Positions 1-9,239 of a stretch of 64,000 nt of DNA are shown here, piece by piece. Under the pieces are notes generated by a model. The model saw only the letters and a list, made by a program, of their open reading frames with translations. It did no database searches and was not told the origin of the DNA. The stretch is taken from positions 124,001-188,000 of the forward strand of contig CANRKO010000001.1 in NCBI GenBank assembly GCA_947631235.1, given 5' to 3'. Made by a program: the position numbers and the translations under genes. Numbering within the stretch: position 1 is the stretch's first letter; each line of letters begins with the position of its first letter. This DNA comes from an uncultured Clostridia bacterium (GTDB lineage: Bacteria; Bacillota; Clostridia; UBA1381).

Positions 1-420
1 CCACACCAGATACGGTATCTGCAGATACCCCGCAAGCGGCTTGATTTTACGGAAACTTATTATCATAATAAGAATTAAAATCCACAAAAGCGCGAGCCAC
101 ACTACCGCGAAAAGATACGCGCGCATATTAAAGAAGATTATGCTCCAGAAAAAGTTTACGATAAGCTGCAACGCGTAGACTTTAAGCGCGCCCGACACGT
201 CCGTTTCGTCCTTCTTAACGTACACCATCGCGCTCGACACGCCCATAAGAATAAACAAAATCGACCACACGACGGGGAAGAGCCACATCGGCGGCGACAG
301 CGGAGGACGGTTAAGCGTATCGTACATATTCATATTGCCGCTCGTAAACACAGCCGACAGACCGCCCACGGCGAGCGCTATCGCGATAGATATAACGTAC
401 GGCTTTATTTTTTGCCACAT
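1..420 (-). CDS. TspO/MBR (tryptophan-rich sensory protein) family membrane protein, truncated by the window edge
   Basis: Reverse strand reads MWQKIKPYVISIAIALAVGGLSAVFTSGNMNMYDTLNRPPLSPPMWLFPVVWSILFILMGVSSAMVYV...VNFFWSIIFFNMRAYLFAVVWLALLW. PPLSPPxWxFPxVW and NFFWSxIFF are TspO-like. No stop before base 1; absent from the ORF track because it is open-ended. Confidence 0.88.
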   Translation of the reverse strand, partial: MWQKIKPYVISIAIALAVGGLSAVFTSGNMNMYDTLNRPPLSPPMWLFPVVWSILFILMGVSSAMVYVKKDETDVSGALKVYALQLIVNFFWSIIFFNMRAYLFAVVWLALLWILILIMIISFRKIKPLAGYLQIPYLVW

Positions 421-552
421 ATTTTATCACCTCTCACAATGTATTCTATGCGCATTTTTTATTTATAATTCACGCGCATTGTAAAGATTACATAAAATTA
501 ACCGATTCACGGCGCGTAATTTTTACCGATTTAATAAAAATAAAAATTACGG

Positions 553-581
553 TTGACAAATAAAAAAGGTCGGCGTATAAT
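553..581 (+). promoter_or_regulatory. Predicted sigma-A promoter for glnB/K-amtB
   Basis: TTGACA (553-558), 17-nt spacer, TATAAT (576-581). Confidence 0.75.
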
Positions 582-609
582 ACAGGTGAAGTTAAGGAAA
601 AGCACAAAG

Positions 610-653
610 GCGTGTTTGCATATGGATTGCAGACACGCTTTTTCTTTTCTTTA
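610..653 (+). promoter_or_regulatory. Leader hairpin 1, terminator-like
   Basis: gcgtgtttgca-tatggat-tgcagacacgc: 11-bp stem with one G-U, followed by ctttttcttttcttt; lies in the leader of the glnB/K gene. Confidence 0.6.
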
Positions 654-674
654 AATATCAATACGAACACAAGG

Positions 675-707
675 GCGTGTTCTCCCGCAAAGGGGGAACA
701 CGCTTTT
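675..707 (+). promoter_or_regulatory. Leader hairpin 2, terminator-like
   Basis: gcgtgttctccc-gcaaa-gggggaacacgc: 12-bp stem with one G-U, followed by tttta; lies between hairpin 1 and the glnB/K RBS. Confidence 0.55.
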
Positions 708-736
708 ATGTTCGGGAAAGAAAGGGGAAATTTGTC

Positions 737-1087
737 ATGGCTGAAATGACAAAAATCGAAATCATTACGAGACAGTCGAAACTCGAGGAGCTCAAGAACG
801 CGCTCAACGAAATCGGCATTAACGGCATGACCGTTACAAATGTAATGGGCTACGGCGTGCAGAAGGGACAGCGTCACCATTACAGGGGCGTTGAATACAA
901 TGTAGACCTTCTCCCGAAAGTAAAGGTTGAAATGGTGGTATGCTCCGTGCCGGTGGACGACGTTGTAAACACCGCGCTCGCGGTACTGCGAACGGGGGAG
1001 ATCGGAGACGGTAAAATCTTTATTTCGAGCGTTTCGCGCGTTATAAAGGTAAGAACCGGCGAAGAGGACAGAGAGGCGTTATTGTAA
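737..1087 (+). CDS. glnB: P-II family nitrogen regulatory protein
   Basis: MAEMTKIEIITRQSKLEELKNALNEIGINGMTVTNVMGYGVQKGQRHHYRGVEYNVDLLPKVKVEMVV...TGEIGDGKIFISSV: P-II signature; next to amtB. The tool start at 677 lies inside a leader hairpin, so ATG 737 is preferred. Confidence 0.95.
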   Translation: MAEMTKIEIITRQSKLEELKNALNEIGINGMTVTNVMGYGVQKGQRHHYRGVEYNVDLLPKVKVEMVVCSVPVDDVVNTALAVLRTGEIGDGKIFISSVSRVIKVRTGEEDREALL

Positions 1088-1121
1088 CGCAATTTGGGAC
1101 AGAAAGAGGGATTGATTTATT

Positions 1122-2408
1122 ATGACTATGGATGTTTTAACGCATATTGTGGATTGTTTTTGGTTGTTTCTGGGCGGCATACTCGTATTCTTCATGCAGA
1201 CCGGTTTCACAATGGTCGAGGCGGGATTTACGAGGAGCAAGAACACCGGTAACATTATAATGAAGAACATCGTTGACTTTATGTTCGGCTCGATCGTTTA
1301 CTGGATTATCGGCTACGGACTCATGTACGGCGAGGGCAACGGCTTTATCGGTATTCCTTTCGGCGACATGTTTATGAACGGCTTTTCATCGGCGGCTAAC
1401 ATGGATTACACAAAGCTGTTCTTCCAGACTGTATTCTGCGCGACCTCGGCGACGATCGTATCGGGCGCGGTAGCGGGCAGAACGGATTTCAGGGCCTACT
1501 GCATTTACAGCGCGTGCATCTCGCTCTTTATCTACCCGATCGCCGGTCACTGGGTATGGGGCGGCGGCTGGCTCGCCGAAATGGGATTCCATGACTTCGC
1601 GGGTTCGGCTATCGTACATATGCTCGGCGGCACGATGTCGTTCGTGGGCGCTGCTATCTTGGGACCGAGAATCGGCAAGTACAGGAAGGACGGAAAGCCG
1701 AACGCTATCCCGGGTCACAACATTCTTATCGGCGCACTCGGCGTGCTTATCCTCTGGGTGGGCTGGTTCGGATTTAACCCCGCGTCGACCGGCGGTCTGT
1801 CGAACGGCGGACTTGAAGTTGCGGCGAAGGTATTTATCACGACCAACCTCGCGGCATGCGCGGCGGCTATCACATCAATGTTCTTTACATGGTTCCGTTA
1901 CGGCAAGCCCGACGTTTCGATGACGCTCAACGGTATCCTCGGCGGACTCGTTGCGATTACGGCTCCCTGCGACGTGGTATCACCGTTCGCATCTGTTATC
2001 ATAGGCGTTGTCGGCGGCGTGCTGATGTGCCTTGCGATACCGTTCATAGACGCAAAGCTGCATGTTGACGACCCCGTCGGCGCGATAAGCGTTCACGGCG
2101 TATGCGGACTTTGGGGTACTATAGCGGTAGGCTTGTTCGCGAGCGACCCCGCGCTTTTGGGCGAAGGTTTCCTTCCCGGACTGTTCTACGGCGGCGGTTT
2201 CCACGCTCTCGGCGTACAGGCTCTCGGCGCGGTATGCCTTATCGCGTGGGCTGTGCTCACATCGGGAGCATTGTTCCTGATACTGAAGAAGGCGGGCATT
2301 TTGAGAGCTAAGCCTCAGGACGAGGTTAAGGGTCTTGACTCCACAGAGCACGGACTGCCTTCGGCTTACCCCGACTTTGTAAAGTCATACAACGAAAACT
2401 TGGGTTAA
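1122..2408 (+). CDS. amtB: Ammonium transporter
   Basis: Full-length Amt family protein (VEAGFTRSKN, GTMSFVGAAILGPRIGKY, GWFGFNPAS, DDPVGAISVHGVCGLWGTIAVG); paired with P-II. Confidence 0.96.
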   Translation: MTMDVLTHIVDCFWLFLGGILVFFMQTGFTMVEAGFTRSKNTGNIIMKNIVDFMFGSIVYWIIGYGLMYGEGNGFIGIPFGDMFMNGFSSAANMDYTKLFFQTVFCATSATIVSGAVAGRTDFRAYCIYSACISLFIYPIAGHWVWGGGWLAEMGFHDFAGSAIVHMLGGTMSFVGAAILGPRIGKYRKDGKPNAIPGHNILIGALGVLILWVGWFGFNPASTGGLSNGGLEVAAKVFITTNLAACAAAITSMFFTWFRYGKPDVSMTLNGILGGLVAITAPCDVVSPFASVIIGVVGGVLMCLAIPFIDAKLHVDDPVGAISVHGVCGLWGTIAVGLFASDPALLGEGFLPGLFYGGGFHALGVQALGAVCLIAWAVLTSGALFLILKKAGILRAKPQDEVKGLDSTEHGLPSAYPDFVKSYNENLG

Positions 2409-2445
2409 TCTCTCCATGCGAGATTGACATATATAACCACCCAAA

Positions 2446-2480
2446 AAAGCTTGCGGACATTTGTCCGCAAGCTTTTGCAT
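2446..2480 (+). terminator. Rho-independent terminator after amtB
   Basis: aaaagcttgcggaca-tt-tgtccgcaagctttt, perfect 15-bp stem. Confidence 0.8.
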
Positions 2481-2507
2481 TTTTGCAAAACATTTTGAAA
2501 TAACCCC

Positions 2508-2541
2508 TTGACAAAATGGTGTCTACTATGGTAGACTATAT
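2508..2541 (+). promoter_or_regulatory. Promoter with overlapping palindromic operator candidate for the BlaI-type regulator
   Basis: TTGACA at 2508-2513 and perfect inverted repeat gtctac-tatg-gtagac (2521-2536), just upstream of the BlaI/MecI-like gene. Confidence 0.6.
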
Positions 2542-2577
2542 ATGTCGACAAATGTAGATGTAACGGAGGTATGCCTT

Positions 2578-2949
2578 ATGAAAAACGTAAGTATAGGAGA
2601 CTCGGAGTTTGAAATTATGAAGGTTGTGTGGGGAGCGGACGAGCCTATAGGCTCCGCCGCCATAGGAAAGGCGGTCGAGGGAAAGGGCTGGAAACGCACG
2701 ACGATAGCCACCTTCCTTGCGCGTCTGGTTGAAAAGGGTGCGCTTGCCGCCGAGCAGCGAGGCAAGGCGTTGTATTACACGCCGCTCATCTCCGAAAGGG
2801 AATACAAGAAACAGCGAGTCAGCGGAATTGTCAAAAGCCTTTTTGACGGCTCGGCGAAGGAAATGGTCGCCGCTCTGTTCGAGGACGAAAACTTTACCGA
2901 CGAGGACATTGAGGAACTGAAGGCAGTTTTTGATAACAAGGAGAAATAA
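2578..2949 (+). CDS. BlaI/MecI/CopY family transcriptional regulator
   Basis: ISDSEFEIMKVVW-like N-terminus (MKNVSIGDSEFEIMKVVWGADEPIGSAAIGKAVEGKGWKRTTIATFLARLVEKGAL), wHTH of the BlaI family; adjacent M56 sensor. ATG 2578 chosen over the tool start at 2542. Confidence 0.9.
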   Translation: MKNVSIGDSEFEIMKVVWGADEPIGSAAIGKAVEGKGWKRTTIATFLARLVEKGALAAEQRGKALYYTPLISEREYKKQRVSGIVKSLFDGSAKEMVAALFEDENFTDEDIEELKAVFDNKEK

Positions 2950-2951
2950 TA

Positions 2952-5159
2952 ATGCCGGTCGAAATATTTACGGCGTTTTTGATAACGTCGCTCGCGGGTT
3001 CGTGTCTCGCGGCGGTTATCGCGCTTTTGAAACCCGTCACAAAAAAGATTTTTTCAGCATCATGGCGCTACTATATCTGGCTTGCCGTACTTTTGGTAAT
3101 GATGCTGCCGGTTCGCTTTGCCGCGCCGCGAAAAGCCGCAACCGCGCCGATTAACACGGAGTATACGGCAACGGTAGAACAGACCGCGGAAACGAACGTA
3201 TCACAACCTATTGCCCCTGCTGTCGCGGTCACGGAAAAGCCGAATTTAATAAAATCGGAAATGACACGCGTTAAAGACATAATCGACGGCAAGCTTGATA
3301 TGTTCGCGATTTTATGGTTCATCGGCGCGTCTGCGTTTTTCCTTTTCAATATTATCGGCTACATACGGCTGCTCATAAAACTGCGACGAGGCTCCGCAGT
3401 TGTGCCATGCCCGGAACTAAAAAATTTTACGGATAAAAGGGTTACGGTCAGGGTATGGGACAACACGACCTCACCGTTTACGGTCGGGGTTTTCAAGCCG
3501 ACACTCATCTTACCGAAAGCGGAACTTACGACCGAACAACTCCGAAACATTCTGCGTCACGAAACGACGCACATTAAGCGGAAGGATATTTTATACAAGT
3601 GGTTCGCCGTATTGGTAAAATGCGTACACTGGTTCAACCCCGTAATTTATTACGTGACACGGCAAATCAACACGGAATGTGAAATATCCTGCGACCGGTC
3701 GGTCATAAGAGAAATGAGCGCGGAGGAGGAACAAAGCTATGTGAACACAATCCTTTCCCTGCTGTCCGCCGGACGGAGCGCGGCTAATCTCACAACGGGA
3801 ATGACGGGCAGCAAAAAGGTGTTGAAGAGGAGATTTGAAATGATTAAAAATAAAAAAAGAACAAGCAAAGCCGCCGCTGTCGTGTCCGTATTTTTAGCTG
3901 CCGCACTGCTCACAACAACCGTATTCGCAAGCGGCGTAATATCCGATTTGATGGCGGACGAATACACGATTGAAATTACGAACAACGGCGAAAAAATTGA
4001 ACTTGTAAACAAGCCGTTTATCGAAAATAATACCGTCTATCTGCCACTGCGTGAAATGCTGAATTTGGAAGGAATTACAGATATTACTTATAAAAATAAC
4101 GGATATGCGGAATTTTCGATTGATGCCGTGCCGTCCGTGGAATATCGCGGACTGGAGTATAATTTTTGGATAAACCGTATTCAAATCGGAAATCCGTATG
4201 CGTATATCGCAGGACATTCTGGCGGAACAACGGAAAACGCGGAATTATTGTGCGCACCGATTTTGAAAGGGGATACGACCTATGTGCCGTTTGATTTATT
4301 TGATAAGTTGAAAACGTCCGGGCAGGGCGTGTTTGAGAATGTGACTGTAACCGCAAAAAACAGCAACAGCACGCTTGCGGGAATTTTATACCGAAATGAA
4401 GATTTGAATTTCAAGGTTGAACTGCCGCTCGGTTGGGAGGGGAAGTACGGTATTTTAGAAGAGGGAACTTCTATCAGCTTTTTGCAGACGGCAACGTGGG
4501 ATAAATACGGAATGGGAACCTTGTGCAGAGTGGAACGTGTATCGCCGGAAACGGCGGACGAATTGCTCGATATGCTTGGCGGAAGTGAACTGCTGTACAG
4601 TGATGAAAATTATGCGTATATTTATACAATTCCCACCGATGTGCAATATCCTGTATGGGTAGACCGTGACGAAGAAGATGTTGCAATCGCGGCAGAGTAT
4701 CAGGAAATGTTCAAGCAGGTCGGTTTTATCAAAAACAGCTTTGAAATAATTGCTCATACTGGAACGACGCCGCCGTTTACCGCTGCGGAAGTCGCGGCGG
4801 CGAGAGCGGTCGTGGAGACATATTGGCGCGCAGAAACGGCGCACGACAGAGAGACTATCCTTAAAACCGTAACCGAACCGAATCGTGCCGATAATGTGAT
4901 ATATTTCGACGAGGGCGACAAAATCACATTGGATGATATACGGTATGCCCCGTCTGATTCCGCGCGGGCGAACTATATTACATACGGGGGTGGAAACGTC
5001 AAAGGCACAAAGTACGAGGACGTAATCGTGTTTCGCGTGGACTATACCGTAGATAAAGGTTATTCGGCATACAACGAGAGACAGTATACCGACTGGAGCA
5101 TGATTTTAATTCGTGACGGCAAAGGCGGGGAGTGGCTCATTGACGACCAAGGATATTAA
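2952..5159 (+). CDS. M56 family (BlaR1/MecR1-like) membrane metallopeptidase with C-terminal stalk (copper-amine-oxidase N-like) domain
   Basis: N-terminal TM segments, zinc motif HETTHIKRKDILYKW, later YTIEITNNGEKIELVNKPFIENNTVYLPLREML (stalk domain) and a C-terminal extension; overlapping context with blaI-like gene. Confidence 0.88.
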   Translation: MPVEIFTAFLITSLAGSCLAAVIALLKPVTKKIFSASWRYYIWLAVLLVMMLPVRFAAPRKAATAPINTEYTATVEQTAETNVSQPIAPAVAVTEKPNLIKSEMTRVKDIIDGKLDMFAILWFIGASAFFLFNIIGYIRLLIKLRRGSAVVPCPELKNFTDKRVTVRVWDNTTSPFTVGVFKPTLILPKAELTTEQLRNILRHETTHIKRKDILYKWFAVLVKCVHWFNPVIYYVTRQINTECEISCDRSVIREMSAEEEQSYVNTILSLLSAGRSAANLTTGMTGSKKVLKRRFEMIKNKKRTSKAAAVVSVFLAAALLTTTVFASGVISDLMADEYTIEITNNGEKIELVNKPFIENNTVYLPLREMLNLEGITDITYKNNGYAEFSIDAVPSVEYRGLEYNFWINRIQIGNPYAYIAGHSGGTTENAELLCAPILKGDTTYVPFDLFDKLKTSGQGVFENVTVTAKNSNSTLAGILYRNEDLNFKVELPLGWEGKYGILEEGTSISFLQTATWDKYGMGTLCRVERVSPETADELLDMLGGSELLYSDENYAYIYTIPTDVQYPVWVDRDEEDVAIAAEYQEMFKQVGFIKNSFEIIAHTGTTPPFTAAEVAAARAVVETYWRAETAHDRETILKTVTEPNRADNVIYFDEGDKITLDDIRYAPSDSARANYITYGGGNVKGTKYEDVIVFRVDYTVDKGYSAYNERQYTDWSMILIRDGKGGEWLIDDQGY

Positions 5160-5374
5160 AAATGTAGCTAACGATGGGGGATATGATTTGAAAAATAATT
5201 TTCGGCGCAATGGGTATTATGCCCGATATGCCATAATAAAACGAGGGTAAAAATATTGCTTAATACTGTGTTAAAAAACTTTCCCCTTTATTGTCCGGCA
5301 ATCAGACGAAGGAAATTCCCTTTACAACAGGTATGACAGGGAACAAAAAAATTCTGAAAAGGAGATTTGAAACC

Positions 5375-5893
5375 ATGAAAAAGAAAAGAAATACAAGCAG
5401 ATGGCTGTCGGCTCTGTCCGGGGTAATCGCCGCAATACTGCTTACCACAACAGTTTTTGCCAGCGGCGTTTTTGCAGCTATTGCAACGGATAATTACACT
5501 ATTGAAATTTTTGATGGCGGCGAAAAGATTGAACTTAAAAATACGCCGTTTATCGAAAACGGAGAGGTGTATCTGCCGCTGCGTGAAACATTTGAAAAGG
5601 TTGGTGTGATGGAGGACGATACGGCCTATATAAACTGGGATAACGGGGAAATAACGGTTTTTCTCGGCAATAATTATGATCATGACGATGACAGATTTGA
5701 ACTGGAGATCGGCAAAAAGCAACTGGTTTACAACCCCAGTAGCGAATTGCCGAACAGCGGTGCAATCCGTGACATGGAATATTCGCCGATTATGAGGAAT
5801 GATAAGACTTATGTCCCGTATTTGTATGCTGTATATATGCTTAAAGACAGCCGGGATATACAGTATACCGTCTATGACTTGATACGAAAATAA
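5375..5893 (+). CDS. Small secreted stalk-domain protein homologous to the extracellular part of the upstream M56 protein (possible partial duplicate)
   Basis: MKKKRNTSRWLSALSGVIAAILLTTTVFASGVFAAIATDNYTIEIFDGGEKIELKNTPFIENGEVYLPLRET aligns with residues of the 2952..5159 protein. RBS-like aaaaggaga precedes ATG 5375; tool ORF starts at TTG 5291. Confidence 0.6.
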   Translation: MKKKRNTSRWLSALSGVIAAILLTTTVFASGVFAAIATDNYTIEIFDGGEKIELKNTPFIENGEVYLPLRETFEKVGVMEDDTAYINWDNGEITVFLGNNYDHDDDRFELEIGKKQLVYNPSSELPNSGAIRDMEYSPIMRNDKTYVPYLYAVYMLKDSRDIQYTVYDLIRK

Positions 5894-5910
5894 AAAGACG
5901 AACCCCACAT

Positions 5911-6041
5911 AAACCCCTCAGTCACACTACGTGTGACAGCTCCCCTAGTAGGGGAGCCTCACAGTATGCCTCCCCTACTAGGGGAGGTGTCGGCATGTGC
6001 TATTGCGTAGCAATAGCTTACAAAGCCGACGGAGGGGTTTT
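5911..6041. repeat. Compound palindromic intergenic repeat, copy 1
   Basis: Ends aaacccctcagtc ... gacggaggggttt; nested palindromes gtcacactacgtgtgac, gctcccctagtaggggagc, cctcccctactaggggagg, gctattgcgtagcaatagc. Confidence 0.85.
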
Positions 6042-6070
6042 ATTCTAACAACATAAGCCACGCATGTTAT

Positions 6071-7816
6071 CTACTCCGCCTTCGGTTCCCGCGGCGTGAC
6101 GTATATCGTATTATACCCGTCGTAAATCACCATACCGGGTTTTGCGCCGTTAGGCTTTTTAACGTTCTTGACGACCGTATAATCGACCGGCACCTGCGAC
6201 GACGCGCGCGCCTTTGAGTAATATGCCGCAGCTTCGGCAGCCTCGCGTATCGTACTGTGCGGCACATCTTTGTCTACGCCGAGCTTTATGATAACGTGCG
6301 AGCCGTGTATTTTCTTCGTGTGGAACCACAAATCCGACGAATTCGCGAACTTCAGCGTCAGATAATCGTTTTGCGTGTTATTTCTTCCTATATAAATATC
6401 AAAACCGTCGGACGAAACGAAATGTCTCGGCTTTGACGCCGCCTGCTTGTGCCCCTTACCGTCGCGCCGTTTCGGGATATACCCCTCGTTCATAAGCTCC
6501 GCGCGTATCGCGCTCAAATCCTCGGCGCTGTCGGCTGTCTCGGCAGCCGCGAGCGTACTCTCCAGATATTCAAGGTCAGTCTCCGCCGCCTTGATCTGCT
6601 TAGCCGCCTCGACCTCCGCCGTTTTAGCCTTGTTGTAACGCTTGTAATACCGCTGTGCGTTCTGTGACGGCGTAAGCGACGGGTCGAGCGTGATTTTCAC
6701 GGTCGGCGAACCGTCCTCGTAATAATTCACCGCCTCAAATTCCTTCATACCCTGCTCGATCGCGTAAATGTTCGCCGTGATAAGGTCGCCGTAAATCTTG
6801 TGCTTGTCCTTATCCTTCGACGCGGCGAGCGTCTTTTGCAGTATCACGATTTTTTTCGACAAACGCTCTATATTATTCCCGAGCAGCTTTGTAAGATCCG
6901 CGCTCTTTTGGCGCATACGCTCGCGCATATCACGCGACGTGTAAAACTCGTCGAGCAGCCTTGAAATACTGTCGAACCGTTTCACCTCAGCCAGCGCGCC
7001 GTACTGCCCGACGGGCGTTGACGAAAAATCCATCGGCTTACCGGTTTTCGCGTCGGTAATCATGCACGGCTCGAACCTGTTTTCCCTTACCGCCTTCGCG
7101 AGCCGCACCACCTCGTACAGTATTTTATTTCTGCCGCTGTCGGTAAGCTCCGCGCACCTCACGTCCGTCCTGCCGAACGCGCGGAACACGATTTCCCTCG
7201 CCGTCAGCGGACTTATACCCGCCACAGCCGAAAGCACCGCCTTGTCAGCCGACTCCGTAGGCGACGAGAAATCTATCTTGACCGTCTCGCCTATATCGGT
7301 CAAATCAATCTTATTCTGCGGCGGCGCGCTCTCGTAATACAACCCCGGCAAAAGCTGCCTTACCGAGCTTACCGTAAAATCGACGCGCTTTATACAGTCG
7401 ATGATACGCATATCGCCCGAGGTCAGAATAATATTCGAGTGCCTGCCCATAATCTCGGCGATAAGATATTTCGTCGTCAAATCGCCCATCTCGTCGTAAC
7501 TCTCTACCGAAATCCTTATAACCCTCTCGAATCCGTCCTGCTCCACAGCCGTGATTTTGCCGCCGCCGATGTGCTTGCGGAGGAGCATACAAAAAAGCGG
7601 CGCGGTCTGCGGATTTTTTTTGGACGCATCCGTAAAATGCGCGCGCGGGTGAGCCGAGCTTGCCGACAGCGCAAGCTTATAATTATTCTCGAACGTGCGT
7701 ATACCGAGCGTTATTTCGTCCTTTTCGGGCTGATATATTTTGTCGATGCGTCCGCCGACGATTGACTCTTTAAGTTCCCCAACCAGACAGCGCACCACGG
7801 CAGCGTCAAATGCCAT
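6071..7816 (-). CDS. rqcH: NFACT/RqcH (FbpA) family ribosome quality control protein
   Basis: MAFDAAVVRCLVGELKESIVGGRIDKIYQPEKDEITLGIRT...; C-terminal NFACT-R region SSDGFDIYIGRNNTQNDYLTLKFANSSDLWFHTKKIHGSHVII. Confidence 0.95.
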   Translation of the reverse strand: MAFDAAVVRCLVGELKESIVGGRIDKIYQPEKDEITLGIRTFENNYKLALSASSAHPRAHFTDASKKNPQTAPLFCMLLRKHIGGGKITAVEQDGFERVIRISVESYDEMGDLTTKYLIAEIMGRHSNIILTSGDMRIIDCIKRVDFTVSSVRQLLPGLYYESAPPQNKIDLTDIGETVKIDFSSPTESADKAVLSAVAGISPLTAREIVFRAFGRTDVRCAELTDSGRNKILYEVVRLAKAVRENRFEPCMITDAKTGKPMDFSSTPVGQYGALAEVKRFDSISRLLDEFYTSRDMRERMRQKSADLTKLLGNNIERLSKKIVILQKTLAASKDKDKHKIYGDLITANIYAIEQGMKEFEAVNYYEDGSPTVKITLDPSLTPSQNAQRYYKRYNKAKTAEVEAAKQIKAAETDLEYLESTLAAAETADSAEDLSAIRAELMNEGYIPKRRDGKGHKQAASKPRHFVSSDGFDIYIGRNNTQNDYLTLKFANSSDLWFHTKKIHGSHVIIKLGVDKDVPHSTIREAAEAAAYYSKARASSQVPVDYTVVKNVKKPNGAKPGMVIYDGYNTIYVTPREPKAE

Positions 7817-7945
7817 AACCGTTTCTCCTTACATAAATACTGTGAATAATTATAACACGTCTTTCAAAAAAATACAACAAAAATCTTGATTATTCAGCCG
7901 CGTTGTGCTAAAATACATGTATCAACACAATGGAGGTAATGTGAA

Positions 7946-9232
7946 ATGAAAAAAACAATATCGGTAATCGCCGCGGCAGCGCTCGCGCTTACATGCACAA
8001 ACGCCGCGTTTGCCGAAAGCAGAACGGCGAACATTATGAACGCGCTCGGACAGGATGAAATACATATCATCTACAACGACACGCCCGTAACTTACGAGGA
8101 CGTAAAGCCCGTGAACACCGAGGGCAGAGTTATGATACCGTTCCGCGCGGCTCTCGAATCCATGGGAGCGACGGTTGAATACGACGACGCGACGAGACAC
8201 GTAACGGCGTCAAAGGGTACGAAAACGATAGACTTCACCCTTATGGACGACACGATCAACGTTGACGACAACGGCGAGAAATCCACGGTAACAATGGATG
8301 TGCCGATGATTATTGTCGAGGACAGAACGCTCGTACCGATACGCTTTATGTCGAACGCGCTCGGTATGCAGGTCGGCTGGGACGGCGACACAGAGACGGT
8401 CGTGATTGCCGACTACGACGAGTATTTCGCGAATGTTGACTCGCTCATCCCGAATATTAAGAAACTCCAGTCGATTGAGAGTGACGATTTTGACGTTTCG
8501 ATAGCCGACGTTGAGGTAAGCAGCGAGAACGAGGGAACAACGACGAATTTCAAGGGCAGCGCGACAGTCAGCGATAAGAACGGCGCGTCTGTTGACGGCA
8601 CAATGACCGTGGCAAATGGCGGCGAAACACACGAAATGCCGACGAAATTCATATATAAGGACGGTACGGTTTACTTCAACTTCGATGTCGGAGAAGAGTT
8701 CGACGTGCCCATTACGGCAGATCAGTGGTACAGCTTGAATATTGCCGATATGTTCAGCGAGCAGGCTGCCGACTTAATGCAGGCTGCGTCGCAGAGCGAC
8801 TCCGACATTGAAGCAATGCTGAAGTCAATGGTAACGACCGAGGGCGACGCACAGTTCCGGCAAATAACGAACGTTGCCGCGACCTTGGACGCAATGGAGT
8901 ACATCGACAAATGCGTTAAAATCGAGGAAAAGGACAACGGCAGCACCGCGTCCGTTGAACTCGACAAGAAGGGCATGGAGGAATTTTTAGGCTACTCGCT
9001 CGATATGTACGACGACGTTACGATTAAGGCGTCTGTTGATTACACCGATGAGCAGGCGAACTCGACGCTTGAATTCAGCTTTGCTTTGACCGGCGGACAG
9101 AAGGTTACAGCCAAAGTAACAGCCGTTTCGAAGAAGGGCGAGGGCGGCGAGGAAATAACCGCCCCCGAAAACGCGCAGGACATTGCGGAGCTTATGCAGC
9201 TCATATCCGACCTTAACGGCTTAACAGCCTGA
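7946..9232 (+). CDS. Secreted protein with copper-amine-oxidase N-terminal-like (stalk) domain
   Basis: Signal peptide MKKTISVIAAAALALTCTNAAFA; VMIPFRAALESMGATVEYDDATRHVTA...RTLVPIRFMSNALGMQVGWDGDTETVVI. Confidence 0.85.
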   Translation: MKKTISVIAAAALALTCTNAAFAESRTANIMNALGQDEIHIIYNDTPVTYEDVKPVNTEGRVMIPFRAALESMGATVEYDDATRHVTASKGTKTIDFTLMDDTINVDDNGEKSTVTMDVPMIIVEDRTLVPIRFMSNALGMQVGWDGDTETVVIADYDEYFANVDSLIPNIKKLQSIESDDFDVSIADVEVSSENEGTTTNFKGSATVSDKNGASVDGTMTVANGGETHEMPTKFIYKDGTVYFNFDVGEEFDVPITADQWYSLNIADMFSEQAADLMQAASQSDSDIEAMLKSMVTTEGDAQFRQITNVAATLDAMEYIDKCVKIEEKDNGSTASVELDKKGMEEFLGYSLDMYDDVTIKASVDYTDEQANSTLEFSFALTGGQKVTAKVTAVSKKGEGGEEITAPENAQDIAELMQLISDLNGLTA

Positions 9233-9239
9233 ATACGGT

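Noticed and set aside
677-736. Extended N-terminus of the P-II protein in the ORF track
   Set aside because: The upstream start lies within a leader hairpin; homology begins at ATG 737.
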